DNA of 64,000 nucleotides from Pseudarthrobacter sp. NIBRBAC000502770 (GTDB lineage: Bacteria; Actinomycetota; Actinomycetes; Actinomycetales; Micrococcaceae): contig NZ_CP041198.1 of the NCBI RefSeq assembly GCF_006517815.1, positions 2,480,001 to 2,544,000 of the forward strand. Direction: 5' to 3'. A model generated the notes under the pieces. The model saw only the letters and a list, made by a program, of their open reading frames with translations, did not search any database and was not told the DNA's origin. Shown here one piece after another: positions 30,806 through 40,088 of the stretch (position 1 is its first letter; each line of letters starts with the position of its first letter). The position numbers and the translations under genes were made by a program.

Positions 30806-31624
30806 TTACTGGGCGCGCATGAAGTCCTCGGCCGCCCGCACTTGGTCCGGCGTGGGACGCACGCCCGTGTACAGGACGAACTGCTCCAGCGCCTGGATGG
30901 TGGCCACCTCGGCCCCCGTGATCACTGGTTTGCCGGCCACACGGGCGGCGCGGATCAGCGGTGTTTCGGCGGGCAGCGCCACCACGTCGAACACCAGGCG
31001 GGCCGCGTCGATGGCTTGGGCAGGGAAAGCCATTGTGTCAGCTTCCGCGCCGCCCGCCATGCCGATCGGGGTGACGTTGATGATCAGGTCAGCCGTCCCG
31101 CCGTCGAGCGCTGCACGCCACTGGAAGCCATACTGGTCCGCCAGCGCACGCCCGGCGGCCTCGTTCCGGGCGATGACGGTGACGTCCCGGAATCCTGCGT
31201 CCCGGAGGGCTGCAACGGTGGCCTTGGCCATGCCGCCGGCGCCCTGCACCAGCACCGAATAGTCGGTAGGGACTTCATTGGTGGCGAGGAGCTGTTCGAT
31301 GGCGGTGTAGTCCGTGTTGTACGCCTTGAGATGCCCGTCCGTGTTCACGATGGTATTTACGGAGTCGATGGCCTTGGCGGAGGGGTCCATCTCGTCCACC
31401 AGCGCGATGACGTCTTCCTTGTAGGGCATGGAGATGGCACAGCCACGGATGCCCAGCCCGCGGACACCCGCGATGGCCTGTTCGAGGTTGGTGGGCGCGA
31501 ACGCCTTGTAGATCCAGTTCAGGTCCAGCTGCCCGTAAAGGTGGTTGTGGAACCGGGTCCCGTTGTTGCTGGGACGGGCCGAGAGCGAGATGCAGAGGGT
31601 CATGTCTTTATTCAGAATGGGCAC
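30806..31624 (-). CDS. Shikimate dehydrogenase-like protein (HI0607/SDH-L type)
   Basis: A 272-residue protein with the AroE fold but a variant substrate loop, SLSARPSNNGTRFHNHLY, instead of the AroE pattern with Ser-x-Ser-Pro. The catalytic Lys (SMPYKED) and Asp (YNTDYTAI) positions are kept, and the nucleotide-binding glycine loop is QGAGGMAKATV. This matches the SDH-L subgroup typified by Haemophilus HI0607, which shows weak shikimate activity; its true substrate is uncertain. It is not part of an aromatic-acid operon here. Confidence 0.85.
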   Translation of the reverse strand: MPILNKDMTLCISLSARPSNNGTRFHNHLYGQLDLNWIYKAFAPTNLEQAIAGVRGLGIRGCAISMPYKEDVIALVDEMDPSAKAIDSVNTIVNTDGHLKAYNTDYTAIEQLLATNEVPTDYSVLVQGAGGMAKATVAALRDAGFRDVTVIARNEAAGRALADQYGFQWRAALDGGTADLIINVTPIGMAGGAEADTMAFPAQAIDAARLVFDVVALPAETPLIRAARVAGKPVITGAEVATIQALEQFVLYTGVRPTPDQVRAAEDFMRAQ

Positions 31625-31666
31625 CAGACCATTAAAGCGTTCCTGCGGGCATGCGCGGCCAGGGGC

Positions 31667-33385
31667 TCAGGGGCAGCCGGTTCCGGCCGGGAAGGGCCCG
31701 ACGGCGGCGGGCAGCTTTCCCGGGGCCGGGGCCTTCCCTGCCAGTACGGCGGCCAAGGCGTCGAAGGCGGCATCGGTTCGTCCGTACAGTGCCAGCTTCA
31801 CCGGGGCGCTGGACCCCTGGAGTAGCCAGGGGGCGTCGAGGGACACGGCGATGTCCCCGCCCGCCGGTTTGCCGCCGAATCCGATGAGGTTGACCACCGG
31901 CCCTGATCCCACGGCAATCCCGGCGCGCGCGGCGGCGGCTTCAAAACGTTCCCGGTCCCCCGGTCCCCCGCCGGCCACCCGCACGGAGCCGGGAACCAAG
32001 GGTCCGCTGCAGGGGCCGGAGACAACCGTGACGGCCGACGCCGAGACCTGGGCCGACAGCGCAGCCCCGCTTCCTGCCGGAGCACCCGCGCCCGGGGTAC
32101 CGGCAGGCGGCGTGGTGCGGGCATGCCAGATCATCATGGTGGCCACGCGCTGCGCTGCCTCATCCAGGCGTGCGGCGGGAAGGGTCCCGGCGGCCAGGGC
32201 CTGGACGATGGCGGCGTGCGCCTGCTCCACGTCCGCAGGCATCAGCAGCAGGTCGGCGCCGGCGGCCAGTGCTTTCACTGCAGCGGCGCCGGCCGGGTAC
32301 TGGTTCTCGACGGCGCCCATGTTGAGGGCATCGGTCACGGCCACGCCCTTGAAGCCCAAACCCCTGAGCGCCGCGTAGCTCGGTGCGGAGAGCGACGACG
32401 GCACACCAGGTTCCAGCGCAGGCACGGCGATGTGCCCGGTCATGACGATGGGCAGGCCCGCAGCGACGGCAGCCTCGAAGGGTTTCCAGTCCCGGCCCCG
32501 CAGCACGTCGAGGCCTGCCGGCTGGACGGGGAGGCTGAGGTGGGAATCCGCCGTTACCGAGCCGTGCCCGGGAAAGTGCTTGACGGTGGGGAGCACCCCT
32601 GCGTCCAGCATGCCCTGGGAGAAGGCCGTTCCCTGGGCTGCCGCCGCAGCAGGGTCAGAGGACATGGAACGGGCACCGATGGTGGGGTCCGAGGGGCCGA
32701 CCGTCACGTCCGTGTCCGGCGCGAAGTCGAGGTCGAAGCCCAACGGCACCAGCTCGCCGGCCAGGGCTTTGCCCGCCTGGCGGGTCAGTGCCTGGTTGCC
32801 GGCCGCGCCGTAGCTCATGGGCGTGGGCCATTCGGTGAGGGGCTGCCCCAGGCGTGCCACCGCTCCGCCTTCCTGGTCTACGCTCATGATCCCCGGCCAA
32901 CGCCGGCCGTCTGCCGCAACAGCCTGCTGCAACCGCTGGTTCACGGCACCCATTCCGGGCACGTCCACCTGGCCCCGTGGGTCGCGGGGCACGTTGTCCC
33001 CCATGATGATGGACCCTGCCAGGTGGAGGCGCTGGATGAGCGCCGCCTGCGCCTCCACCTGGTTGCCCTTGAAGAACGGGAGCAGGACCTGCCCGGCTTT
33101 CTGCTCGGGCGACATGGCCGCGACGGCCGCCGCCGCGGCGTCCTGGTCCCGCTGCTCCGGCCCCCACCCCAAGGGCCGGGAACCCGGATCAGGTGACGGG
33201 GAAGCCAAAGGGGGCGCCGGCGTCGTACTTGCTGATGCGGACGGGGACACCCCGGTGGGCGGCGCGGACGACGACGGCGGGGCGGCGCCCGGGGAGGCCG
33301 AGCAGGATGCCAGCGCCAGTGCGGAAAGGGCGACGAGGAGGGGGACGGATTTGGCAGGACTATGACGCGGGGGGAACGGTGCCAT
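31667..33385 (-). CDS. Glycoside hydrolase family 3 lipoprotein, NagZ-like
   Basis: A 572-residue protein. The lipoprotein signal ends at LALASC (Cys near residue 28) and a Ser/Pro/Thr-rich linker follows. The GH3 domain (about residues 80-420) has the NagZ motif KHFPGHGSVTADSH and the Asp nucleophile region VTDALNMGAV. The C-terminal part, about 150 residues, is a second domain of less clear identity. NagZ-type enzymes remove N-acetylglucosamine from muropeptides; surface anchoring fits wall turnover. It diverges from the carboxylate-amine ligase gene. Confidence 0.9.
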   Translation of the reverse strand: MAPFPPRHSPAKSVPLLVALSALALASCSASPGAAPPSSSAPPTGVSPSASASTTPAPPLASPSPDPGSRPLGWGPEQRDQDAAAAAVAAMSPEQKAGQVLLPFFKGNQVEAQAALIQRLHLAGSIIMGDNVPRDPRGQVDVPGMGAVNQRLQQAVAADGRRWPGIMSVDQEGGAVARLGQPLTEWPTPMSYGAAGNQALTRQAGKALAGELVPLGFDLDFAPDTDVTVGPSDPTIGARSMSSDPAAAAAQGTAFSQGMLDAGVLPTVKHFPGHGSVTADSHLSLPVQPAGLDVLRGRDWKPFEAAVAAGLPIVMTGHIAVPALEPGVPSSLSAPSYAALRGLGFKGVAVTDALNMGAVENQYPAGAAAVKALAAGADLLLMPADVEQAHAAIVQALAAGTLPAARLDEAAQRVATMMIWHARTTPPAGTPGAGAPAGSGAALSAQVSASAVTVVSGPCSGPLVPGSVRVAGGGPGDRERFEAAAARAGIAVGSGPVVNLIGFGGKPAGGDIAVSLDAPWLLQGSSAPVKLALYGRTDAAFDALAAVLAGKAPAPGKLPAAVGPFPAGTGCP

Positions 33386-33489
33386 CAGTACGATGCTACC
33401 CCTGCACTAGACTTGAACCACCCGTTCCCCTGCCGGCAGCAGCCTGTGAGCGGCTTCAGCCAGCGGCAAACCGGACAGTAAGGAAACGT

Positions 33490-34641
33490 GTGAAGATCGA
33501 CTTCGCGTCATCGAGGCAGTCAACCCTCGGTGTTGAGTGGGAGCTTGCCCTGGTGGACGGAAAGACGGGCGAGCTCGCTTCCGTGGCCAACCAGGTGCTC
33601 CGCGGCGTGGCTTCCCGCCACCCCGAGCTCAACGAAGACGACGAACATCCGCACATCAAGCAGGAACTGCTGCTCAACACGGTGGAACTGGTCACCGGGA
33701 TCTGCGAAACGGCCGCCGAGGCCAAGGAGGACCTCAACAGGTCCGTCGCTGCGGTGCGTGAAATCACCGATCCCATGGGCGTGGAGCTGTTTTGCGCCGG
33801 CAGCCACCCGTTCAGCCCCCCGCAGCTGCAGCCCGTGACGGACAAGGAGCGCTACGCCAAGCTCATCGACCGGACCCAGTGGTGGGGCCGGCAGATGGTC
33901 ATCTATGGCGTCCACGTCCACGTGGGCCTGGACCGCCGGGACAAAGCCCTTCCGGTCCTGGACGGCCTGGTCAACTACTTCCCGCACTTCCAGGCGCTCT
34001 CCGCATCCAGCCCGTTCTGGGGCGGTGAGGACACCGGATACGCCTCGCAGCGTGCTTTGATGTTCCAGCAGCTTCCCACCGCGGGCCTACCCTTCCAGTT
34101 CACGTCCTGGGCGGAGTACGAGTCCTATGTCCAGGACATGTTCACCACGGGCGTCATCGACACCATCTCGGAGATCCGGTGGGACATCCGGCCGGTGCCC
34201 GCCCTGGGCACCATCGAGATGCGGATCTGCGACGGCCTGGCCACCCTGGAGGAAGTGGGGGCCATTGCGGCGCTCACTCAGTGCCTGGTGGATGAGTTCT
34301 CCACCACCCTGGACAACGGCGGCACCATCCCCACCATGCCGCCGTGGCACGTCCAGGAAAACAAGTGGCGGGCTGCCCGGTACGGCCTGGACGCCATCAT
34401 CATCCTTGACGCCGCGGGCAAGGAGCAGCTGGTCACCGACCACCTGCTGGAGACCCTGAACCGGCTTGAACCGGTCGCGGCCAAGCTGCGCTGCTCCGAC
34501 GAACTGGCCGACGTCGAGAAGATCATCAGCCGCGGCGCCGGGTACCAGCGCCAGCGCCGGGTGGCTGCCGAGAACGGCGGGAACCTGCAGGCCGTGGTGC
34601 TGGACCTGGTCAAGCAGATGCGCAACGGCCCCACCGCCTGA
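33490..34641 (+). CDS. Carboxylate-amine ligase, GCS2/YbdK family
   Basis: A 383-residue ATP-dependent ligase of the glutamate-cysteine ligase type 2 family. Visible features are TLGVEWELALVD with the Mg-binding Glu pair near residues 14-16, HPHIKQELLLNTVEL, GVHVHVGLD and the substrate-loop region IRWDIRPVPALGTIEMRICD. Family members include weak glutamate-cysteine ligases. Since this organism makes mycothiol (mshA is present), classical glutathione synthesis is unlikely. It starts at GTG 33490 after AAGGAA. Substrate unknown. Confidence 0.9.
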   Translation: MKIDFASSRQSTLGVEWELALVDGKTGELASVANQVLRGVASRHPELNEDDEHPHIKQELLLNTVELVTGICETAAEAKEDLNRSVAAVREITDPMGVELFCAGSHPFSPPQLQPVTDKERYAKLIDRTQWWGRQMVIYGVHVHVGLDRRDKALPVLDGLVNYFPHFQALSASSPFWGGEDTGYASQRALMFQQLPTAGLPFQFTSWAEYESYVQDMFTTGVIDTISEIRWDIRPVPALGTIEMRICDGLATLEEVGAIAALTQCLVDEFSTTLDNGGTIPTMPPWHVQENKWRAARYGLDAIIILDAAGKEQLVTDHLLETLNRLEPVAAKLRCSDELADVEKIISRGAGYQRQRRVAAENGGNLQAVVLDLVKQMRNGPTA

Positions 34642-34653
34642 CATGCTCCTGCC

Positions 34654-34729
34654 GAAGTGGGGCACTTCGACACGGACACGCCGGCCGCCATCGTGATGTA
34701 CGACGGCGGAGCCCGCCAAAGTGCCCCGC
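34654..34729. repeat. Inverted repeat between convergent genes
   Basis: GAAGTG-GGG-CACTTC at 34654-34668 is a short palindrome. The related AAGTGCCCCGC at 34719-34729 can also pair with it. It lies in the 118-base gap between the carboxylate-amine ligase and tsaD stops and could act in termination. No gene was seen in the gap. Confidence 0.4.
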
Positions 34730-34759
34730 GACGGTTCGCTTTCGCCCGTCCCTGTGCCG

Positions 34760-35851
34760 TCAGGCCGGCAGCGAGACCGAGGTGACGGGCATCGAGGAGT
34801 CCGGGGCGAAGCCGATGCCGCTTGGGTCGGCGCCGGCCATCACCAGCTGCGCGCCGAGGGCGGCTACCATGGCGCCGTTGTCCGTGCACAGGTCCAGCGG
34901 CGGGACGTGCAGGCGGATACCGGCGGAGGCGCAGCGTTGCCCGGTCAGCTCCCGCAGGCGGGAGTTTGCCGCTACGCCGCCGCCCAGCAGGACATCCTTG
35001 ATGCCGTGCTCCCGGCAAGCCAGAACCGCTTTGGAGGAGATCACGTCCACCACGGCTTCCTGGAACGCCGCGGCAATGTCGGCCACGGGAATCTCTTCGC
35101 CGCGGGCCTCGAACTGCTCTACGCACCGTGCCACGGCCGTCTTGAGTCCGCTGAAGGACCAGTCGTACCGGTGCGGGCCGGGTTCATCGGCCGTGCCCAT
35201 ATATTTCGGCTGGCTGAGGCCCCGGGGGAAGCGGATCGCCTTGGGATTGCCGGTGCGGGCCACCTTGTCGATGGCCGGTCCCCCGGGGTAGCCCAGGCCC
35301 AGGATGCGCGCCACCTTGTCGTAGGCCTCGCCTGCGGCGTCGTCGATGGTGGAGCCCAGGAGCTGCACGTCGCTGGTGATGCTGTTGATCCGCAGGATTT
35401 CGGTGTGGCCGCCGGAAACCAGCAGGGCTCCGAGGTTCTCCGGCAGCTCCTGCCTGCGGCCGGTGGCACGGTCGTCCAGGAGTCCGACGCCAACGTGCGC
35501 CACCAGGTGGTTGATGGCGAACAGGGGTTTTCCGGTGGCCACGGCGAGCGCCTTGGCGGCGCACACGCCCACCATCAGCGCGCCGGCAAGCCCAGGTCCG
35601 GAGGTTACGGCGATGGCATCCACCTCGTCCAGGGTCACGCCGGCGTCGGCCAGGGCCTGTTCGAGGGTGGGAACGAAAGCATCGAGGTGGGCCCGGGAGG
35701 CGATCTCGGGGATGACTCCGCCGAAACGGACGTGCTCGTCCATGGAGGAAGAGACCGTATTCGTCAGGAGGGTGGTGCCACGCACGATGCCCACGCCGGT
35801 TTCGTCGCAGGACGATTCGATGCCCAGCACCAGGGGCTGCGTACGGTTCAT
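34760..35851 (-). CDS. tsaD: tRNA t6A37 threonylcarbamoyltransferase TsaD
   Basis: A 363-residue ASKHA-fold enzyme that transfers the threonylcarbamoyl group to A37 of ANN-decoding tRNAs, acting with TsaB and TsaE. The start [17 protein letters not shown] is the signature N-terminus. Metal-binding histidines lie in INHLVAHV near residue 117, and [10 protein letters not shown] and the C-terminal CTDNGAMVA with its conserved Asp are intact. Its start overlaps the rimI stop by 4 bases. It is the last gene of the alr-tsaE-tsaB-rimI-tsaD set. Confidence 0.97.
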   Translation of the reverse strand: MNRTQPLVLGIESSCDETGVGIVRGTTLLTNTVSSSMDEHVRFGGVIPEIASRAHLDAFVPTLEQALADAGVTLDEVDAIAVTSGPGLAGALMVGVCAAKALAVATGKPLFAINHLVAHVGVGLLDDRATGRRQELPENLGALLVSGGHTEILRINSITSDVQLLGSTIDDAAGEAYDKVARILGLGYPGGPAIDKVARTGNPKAIRFPRGLSQPKYMGTADEPGPHRYDWSFSGLKTAVARCVEQFEARGEEIPVADIAAAFQEAVVDVISSKAVLACREHGIKDVLLGGGVAANSRLRELTGQRCASAGIRLHVPPLDLCTDNGAMVAALGAQLVMAGADPSGIGFAPDSSMPVTSVSLPA

Positions 35852-36366
35852 GCCTGGCCTGCTTCCGTTGCTTCGTGTCCGTCAGTTTCAGGCGCGGCCA
35901 GCTGGAGCCGCATGATGAGGGCGTCCACGCCGTCGCGGTAATACCGGGGGCGGATGTGGATCTGTTCGAAGCCGAACCGCACGTAGAGCTGTTGTGCCCG
36001 AGGGTTGTCGGCCCGGACCTCAAGAAGGACGTCAGCGGCGCCGCGGTGCCGGGCCTCGTCGATCAGCTGCGTGAGGAGCGTGCTGCCGATGCCGCGCCCC
36101 TCGTGCTCGGGGACGACGGCGATGGTCTGGACGTCAGCGATGGGCTCGATGCACATCAGCCCGGCGTAGCCCACGATGCCACCCGTGGTCTCCGCCACCA
36201 GGTAGCGCCGGGTCTCCGGCTGGGAGAGTTCGTCCAGGAACATCTGGACTGGCCACGCGTCAATGGGGAAGAGCTTGTGTTCCAGTGCGCCGACGGCGGG
36301 AATATCGTCCAGCGTCATGTCGCGGACGGTGACGTCAGCCGCGCGTGGGTCCGGGGTGGTGCTCAC
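35848..36366 (-). CDS. rimI: Ribosomal protein S18-alanine N-acetyltransferase
   Basis: A 172-residue GNAT protein. The acetyl-CoA site reads [21 protein letters not shown]; the core strand [29 protein letters not shown] is the classic RimI C-terminal region with its conserved Glu and Tyr. RimI acetylates Ala1 of S18, and in actinobacteria it is often genetically tied to TsaB/TsaD, as here. It starts at GTG 36366, overlapping the end of tsaB by 4 bases. Confidence 0.95.
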   Translation of the reverse strand: MSTTPDPRAADVTVRDMTLDDIPAVGALEHKLFPIDAWPVQMFLDELSQPETRRYLVAETTGGIVGYAGLMCIEPIADVQTIAVVPEHEGRGIGSTLLTQLIDEARHRGAADVLLEVRADNPRAQQLYVRFGFEQIHIRPRYYRDGVDALIMRLQLAAPETDGHEATEAGQA

Positions 36367-37034
36367 AATGCCCGCTTCCGTGGTCCGGGCACCTGGGCAT
36401 CGGATTCGCGCAGGTACAGGGGGGTGGAGTCCAGCAGGGTGTGTCCCGACGCCAGCCGGGCCAGGGCGAACTGGCCGAGATAGAGGGCATCCGGCTGCTC
36501 CGCGGCGAAATCCGGATGGGCCCGGAGCACATCGGCGTAGAGTCCCGCGCCGGCGCCGAAAGCAGGCAGGTCCGGGAGGTCAGACGCGAACCCGACGTGG
36601 GGGCCGTCCTCCAACACGGGCAGCTGTCCGTCAGCCAAGCTGTACCGGGCCCAGTAGACCTCTTTGCGGCGGGCGTCGGTCACCACCAGGAACTCGGCGA
36701 CGGCGGCGGTGGACTCGGCAACTTCCAGGGCCATCGCGTCCAGGCTCACCAGTCCGTGCAGCGGCTTTCCCCACACATAGGCCAAGGTGCGGGCGGTGGC
36801 GATGCCGGAGCGAAGGCCGGTGAACGGACCAGGACCAACCCCCACTGCCAGGGCGTCCACATCCTGCCCGGTCACGCCCGCGGACGCCAGCATGGCGTGG
36901 ATTCCGGGGGCAAGCACCTCGGCATGGCTGCGGGTGTCCTCCGTGGCAAAGCTGGCCAGCACGCTTTCGGGGGCATCGTCGGTGACCAGCGCTGCGCTGG
37001 CCACGGCCGACGTGTCAATGGCGAGGATCAGCAT
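36363..37034 (-). CDS. tsaB: tRNA t6A synthesis scaffold TsaB
   Basis: A 223-residue inactive ASKHA paralogue that bridges TsaD and TsaE. The start MLILAIDTSAVASAALV and the segment GVGPGPFTGLRSGIATARTLAY are diagnostic. The C-terminal part diverges, as in other actinobacterial TsaB. It overlaps the tsaE stop by 7 bases. Confidence 0.95.
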   Translation of the reverse strand: MLILAIDTSAVASAALVTDDAPESVLASFATEDTRSHAEVLAPGIHAMLASAGVTGQDVDALAVGVGPGPFTGLRSGIATARTLAYVWGKPLHGLVSLDAMALEVAESTAAVAEFLVVTDARRKEVYWARYSLADGQLPVLEDGPHVGFASDLPDLPAFGAGAGLYADVLRAHPDFAAEQPDALYLGQFALARLASGHTLLDSTPLYLRESDAQVPGPRKRAL

Positions 37035-37615
37035 GCCGCTCCCCCGTCCGGTCCGGCCAGTGCGGGGAAGTCCGCCCAGCGGGGACCGTAGCCACGCACG
37101 ACGATGGTCCGGGGCTCGTCGGTGTCTTCGGCGTCGAAGTCCAGGCTTCCTGGGGTGGCCGCCGGGGTGGCCCCGAGCCCGATGGCACGGTGCAGGTCGA
37201 TCTCGAGCCGGCTGTCGCTCAGGTGCTCCACGCGCTCATGTCCCCACTCGACCACCGTCACCGATGAATCCATGGTGTTTTCGAGGTCGATGTCGTCAAT
37301 CTCCGCCGCCGACCCAAGGCGGTAGGCGTCCACGTGCACCAGGTCCGGGCCGCCCGGGCGGGGGCCGTCCGGGAGGTTGGGGTGGATCCGGACCAGGACG
37401 AACGTCGGCGAGATGATGCCCGGGCGGACGCCCAGGCCTTCGCCCAGACCTTGGGTGAAGGTGGTTTTCCCGGCACCCAGCTCGCCGGACAGCACCAGCA
37501 GGTCCCCGGCCTGCAGCACCTCCGCCAAACGGGCGCCGAACGCGTGGGTCTGTTCCGCCGTCGTCGCCGTGAAGGTCTTTTCCCAGTTGGCGGTCAGTTC
37601 GTCCGGCGCGCTCAT
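37028..37615 (-). CDS. tsaE: tRNA t6A synthesis ATPase TsaE
   Basis: A 195-residue P-loop ATPase. Walker A SGELGAGKTTFTQGLG is near residue 43, and the HVDAYRLGSAAEIDDID segment contains the TsaE Walker B-like acidic positions; VEWGHERV follows. The ATG at 37615 overlaps the alr stop by 4 bases. It drives turnover of the TsaB-TsaD complex. The C-terminal extension of about 35 residues carries DAEDTDEPRTIVVRGYG. Confidence 0.94.
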   Translation of the reverse strand: MSAPDELTANWEKTFTATTAEQTHAFGARLAEVLQAGDLLVLSGELGAGKTTFTQGLGEGLGVRPGIISPTFVLVRIHPNLPDGPRPGGPDLVHVDAYRLGSAAEIDDIDLENTMDSSVTVVEWGHERVEHLSDSRLEIDLHRAIGLGATPAATPGSLDFDAEDTDEPRTIVVRGYGPRWADFPALAGPDGGAAC

Positions 37616-38850
37616 GCCGCTCCGGCCTTGCCGGGCGCGCCGGCCATGGCCTGGCCGCTGCCAGCGGATTCGTCCTCGTTGATGAAGCGGCGGGGTACGC
37701 GCGGACTGATCCTGGTCACCACCTCGTAGTTGATGGTCCCGGCGGCGCGCGCCCATTCGTCAACGGTGGGTCCGCCGTCGGCACCGTTCCCGAACAGCTC
37801 CGCTTCCGCGCCCTGCAACGCCGCCCCGGATGCCTCGGCACCGAGGTCGATGACCATCTGGTCCATGGCGATCCGCCCCACCACGGGATAGGTCTTCCCG
37901 GCCACCCGGACTGGGCCGCCGGTGGCCACGCGCGGGACGCCGTCGGCATAGCCCAGCGGGATCAGTGCCAGGGTGCTCGCTTCCCGGGTGCGGTAGTGGA
38001 GGCCGTAGGAGACGCCCTGTCCCGCGGGCACCTCCTTGCACTGCGACACCAGTGTGCGCAGCGTCATGGCGGGCCGGAGGCCGAGCTCGGCCGAGGTCGT
38101 CCCGTCGAACGGTGAAAGCCCGTAAATGCCCAGGCCCACGCGGACCATGTCGAAGTGGGTGTCCGGGCGGGAAAGGGTGGCGGGGGTGTTGGCCAGGTGC
38201 CGGACCTCAGGGTCCACGCCCGCGTCCTCGGCAATGGCAAGGGCCTCCCGGAATGCGGCCACTTGCTCATCGGTTTCGGGCCGCTCCGGCTCATCAGCCA
38301 CGGCGAGGTGGGAGAAGATGCCCACCACGCGCAGCAGTCCCTGGTCCTGGTACTCCACAGCCTCCCCCACCAGGCGGTCCCAGGCTTCTGGCGTGGCGCC
38401 GTTGCGGCCAAGCCCCGTGTCCACCTTCAGGTGGATCCGTGCGGGGCGTTCCTGCTCACGGGCCGCAGCCACGATGCGTTCCAGCTCCCACCCGGAGCAG
38501 CCAATGTCGACGCCGGCAGCCACGGCGGCGCCAAAGTTGCTGTCGGCGGTATGCAGCCAGGCGAGCAGGGGCGCATCGATGCCGGCGGCGCGGAGCGCGA
38601 GGGCCTCGGAAATGTGCGCCACGCCCAGCCAGGACGCGCCTGCCTGCAGGGTTGCACGGGCCACCGGGACCGCGCCGTGCCCGTACGCATCGGCCTTGAC
38701 CACGGCCATGACTTTCGCGGGGGAAGCGGCGGCGGCAAGCCGGCGGACGTTGTGCCGGATGGCCTCCAGGTCGATCACGGCGGACCGCTCATGGTGGGGG
38801 TCCGGCCCGGAGGCAGCGCTGAATTCACCGGTTCTTGCGGGGTAGGTCAC
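37612..38850 (-). CDS. alr: Alanine racemase
   Basis: A 412-residue PLP enzyme that makes D-alanine for peptidoglycan. The PLP lysine is in AVVKADAYGHGAVPV near residue 50. The second catalytic residue (Tyr) is near GVSYGLHYRT, and RIAMDQMVIDLG follows. It starts at GTG 38850, first gene of the overlapping alr-tsaE-tsaB-rimI-tsaD operon. The C-terminal tail after FINEDE is a short Gly/Ala-rich extension. Linkage of alr to tsaE is common in actinobacteria. Confidence 0.96.
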   Translation of the reverse strand: MTYPARTGEFSAASGPDPHHERSAVIDLEAIRHNVRRLAAAASPAKVMAVVKADAYGHGAVPVARATLQAGASWLGVAHISEALALRAAGIDAPLLAWLHTADSNFGAAVAAGVDIGCSGWELERIVAAAREQERPARIHLKVDTGLGRNGATPEAWDRLVGEAVEYQDQGLLRVVGIFSHLAVADEPERPETDEQVAAFREALAIAEDAGVDPEVRHLANTPATLSRPDTHFDMVRVGLGIYGLSPFDGTTSAELGLRPAMTLRTLVSQCKEVPAGQGVSYGLHYRTREASTLALIPLGYADGVPRVATGGPVRVAGKTYPVVGRIAMDQMVIDLGAEASGAALQGAEAELFGNGADGGPTVDEWARAAGTINYEVVTRISPRVPRRFINEDESAGSGQAMAGAPGKAGAA

Positions 38851-38905
38851 CTGACTGATTCTAGTGCGGGCACTTCGCGCCGAATAATCGGGCGTCCGGA
38901 GCTCC

Positions 38906-39997
38906 TCAGGCGTCGGAGAGATGCGCGATGGTGGCGGCCGCGCGGCGCTGGGCGGCGAGGGGGACGTCCTCGATGATTTCCGCGAGGAATCCGAAGCGGC
39001 GCAGCCACTGGCTCATCTGCCGTTCCGGGCGGGCGTTGGCGCGCTTCCACCAGTCGGCGATGTCCCCCCAGCCAGGGGCGGCCAGCGATCCGCCAACCTC
39101 CTGCACAGCCAGCGAGGCGCACAGGTTGGCGAAACGCAGCCTGTCCCCCAGCGGCCAGCCGGCCAGGGTACCCACGATGAACGCCGCGTCGAAGCAGTCG
39201 CCGGCTCCGGTGGGATCGTGCGCCTTGACCGGAAGCGACGGGACCCATTCCTCTTCCCCGGTTTCCGAGTCCACGGCCATGGCGCCCTGCGCTCCCAGGG
39301 TGACCACCGCCACCGGCACGCGGTCCGCCAGTGCGTAGAGGGCACTCCACGGATTGTCCTTGCCGGTGAATGCCATGGCCTCGCGCTGGTTGGGCAGGAA
39401 GGCGTAGAAGTACTGCAGGTTTTCCAGCCGCACCGGAGCCCACTCCCCACTGGGATCCCATCCGACGTCACCGAACAGGCGAACTCCTGCGCCGTGGGCG
39501 GCCCGGGCCCACGGTTCAATTTCCATGCCGACCTCCGCGATGCCGGCGAGCGCCTGGGGCGGGCTTCCGATCAGCTCGGAGTTGGTCACCGGCGCAGAGT
39601 GGCCATGGGTGACCATGGAGCGGTCCTGGTCCACGCAGAGGGAGATGGTGACCGGCGAGTGCCAGCCCGGGACGCGGCGGGAGAGGCTGAGGTCCACGTG
39701 TTCCTGGCTGGAGAGGATCTTCCAGTTGAAGTCACCGTAGCCGTCGTCCCCGAAAGCCGCCGCCAGCCCGGTCCGCAGTCCCAGCCGCGCCGCGGCGATG
39801 GCCTGGTTGGCCACCCCGCCGGGACAGCTGCCCATGCCGTCGCTCCAGATTTCCGTGCCGGGTTCGGGCCCGTGCGGCAGGCCGGTGAAGATGATGTCCT
39901 GGAAGACGGTCCCGGCCAGCAGCAGGTCGAATCCAGGTTCCGCCGGCGAGCGGACAGCGGCCAGCGGATCGAAGCGGCGGGCTGGCATGGCGTCCAT
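38906..39997 (-). CDS. PfkB-family carbohydrate kinase
   Basis: A 363-residue ribokinase-like fold. The PfkB signature DPTGAGDCFDAAFIVGTLAG near residue 262 carries the catalytic Asp, and the N-terminal Gly-rich motif is GSCPGGVANQAIAAARLG. No extra domain is visible. It diverges from the GH4 gene (starts 92 bases apart), so a link to metabolism of a phospho- or aryl-glucoside is possible. Sugar specificity cannot be told from the sequence. Confidence 0.9.
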   Translation of the reverse strand: MDAMPARRFDPLAAVRSPAEPGFDLLLAGTVFQDIIFTGLPHGPEPGTEIWSDGMGSCPGGVANQAIAAARLGLRTGLAAAFGDDGYGDFNWKILSSQEHVDLSLSRRVPGWHSPVTISLCVDQDRSMVTHGHSAPVTNSELIGSPPQALAGIAEVGMEIEPWARAAHGAGVRLFGDVGWDPSGEWAPVRLENLQYFYAFLPNQREAMAFTGKDNPWSALYALADRVPVAVVTLGAQGAMAVDSETGEEEWVPSLPVKAHDPTGAGDCFDAAFIVGTLAGWPLGDRLRFANLCASLAVQEVGGSLAAPGWGDIADWWKRANARPERQMSQWLRRFGFLAEIIEDVPLAAQRRAAATIAHLSDA

Positions 39998-40088
39998 GAG
40001 CGCAGGATACGCCGTGGGGCAGGGGCTCCGGTAGGGGCTTAGGAAGCGGCCTGGACAGGGTGTCGGAGGCTGGTCCTAGACTGCATCC

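Noticed and set aside
34642..34759. Small gene between the carboxylate-amine ligase and tsaD
   Set aside because: Neither strand has a frame with a ribosome-binding site; the gap is explained by inverted repeats.
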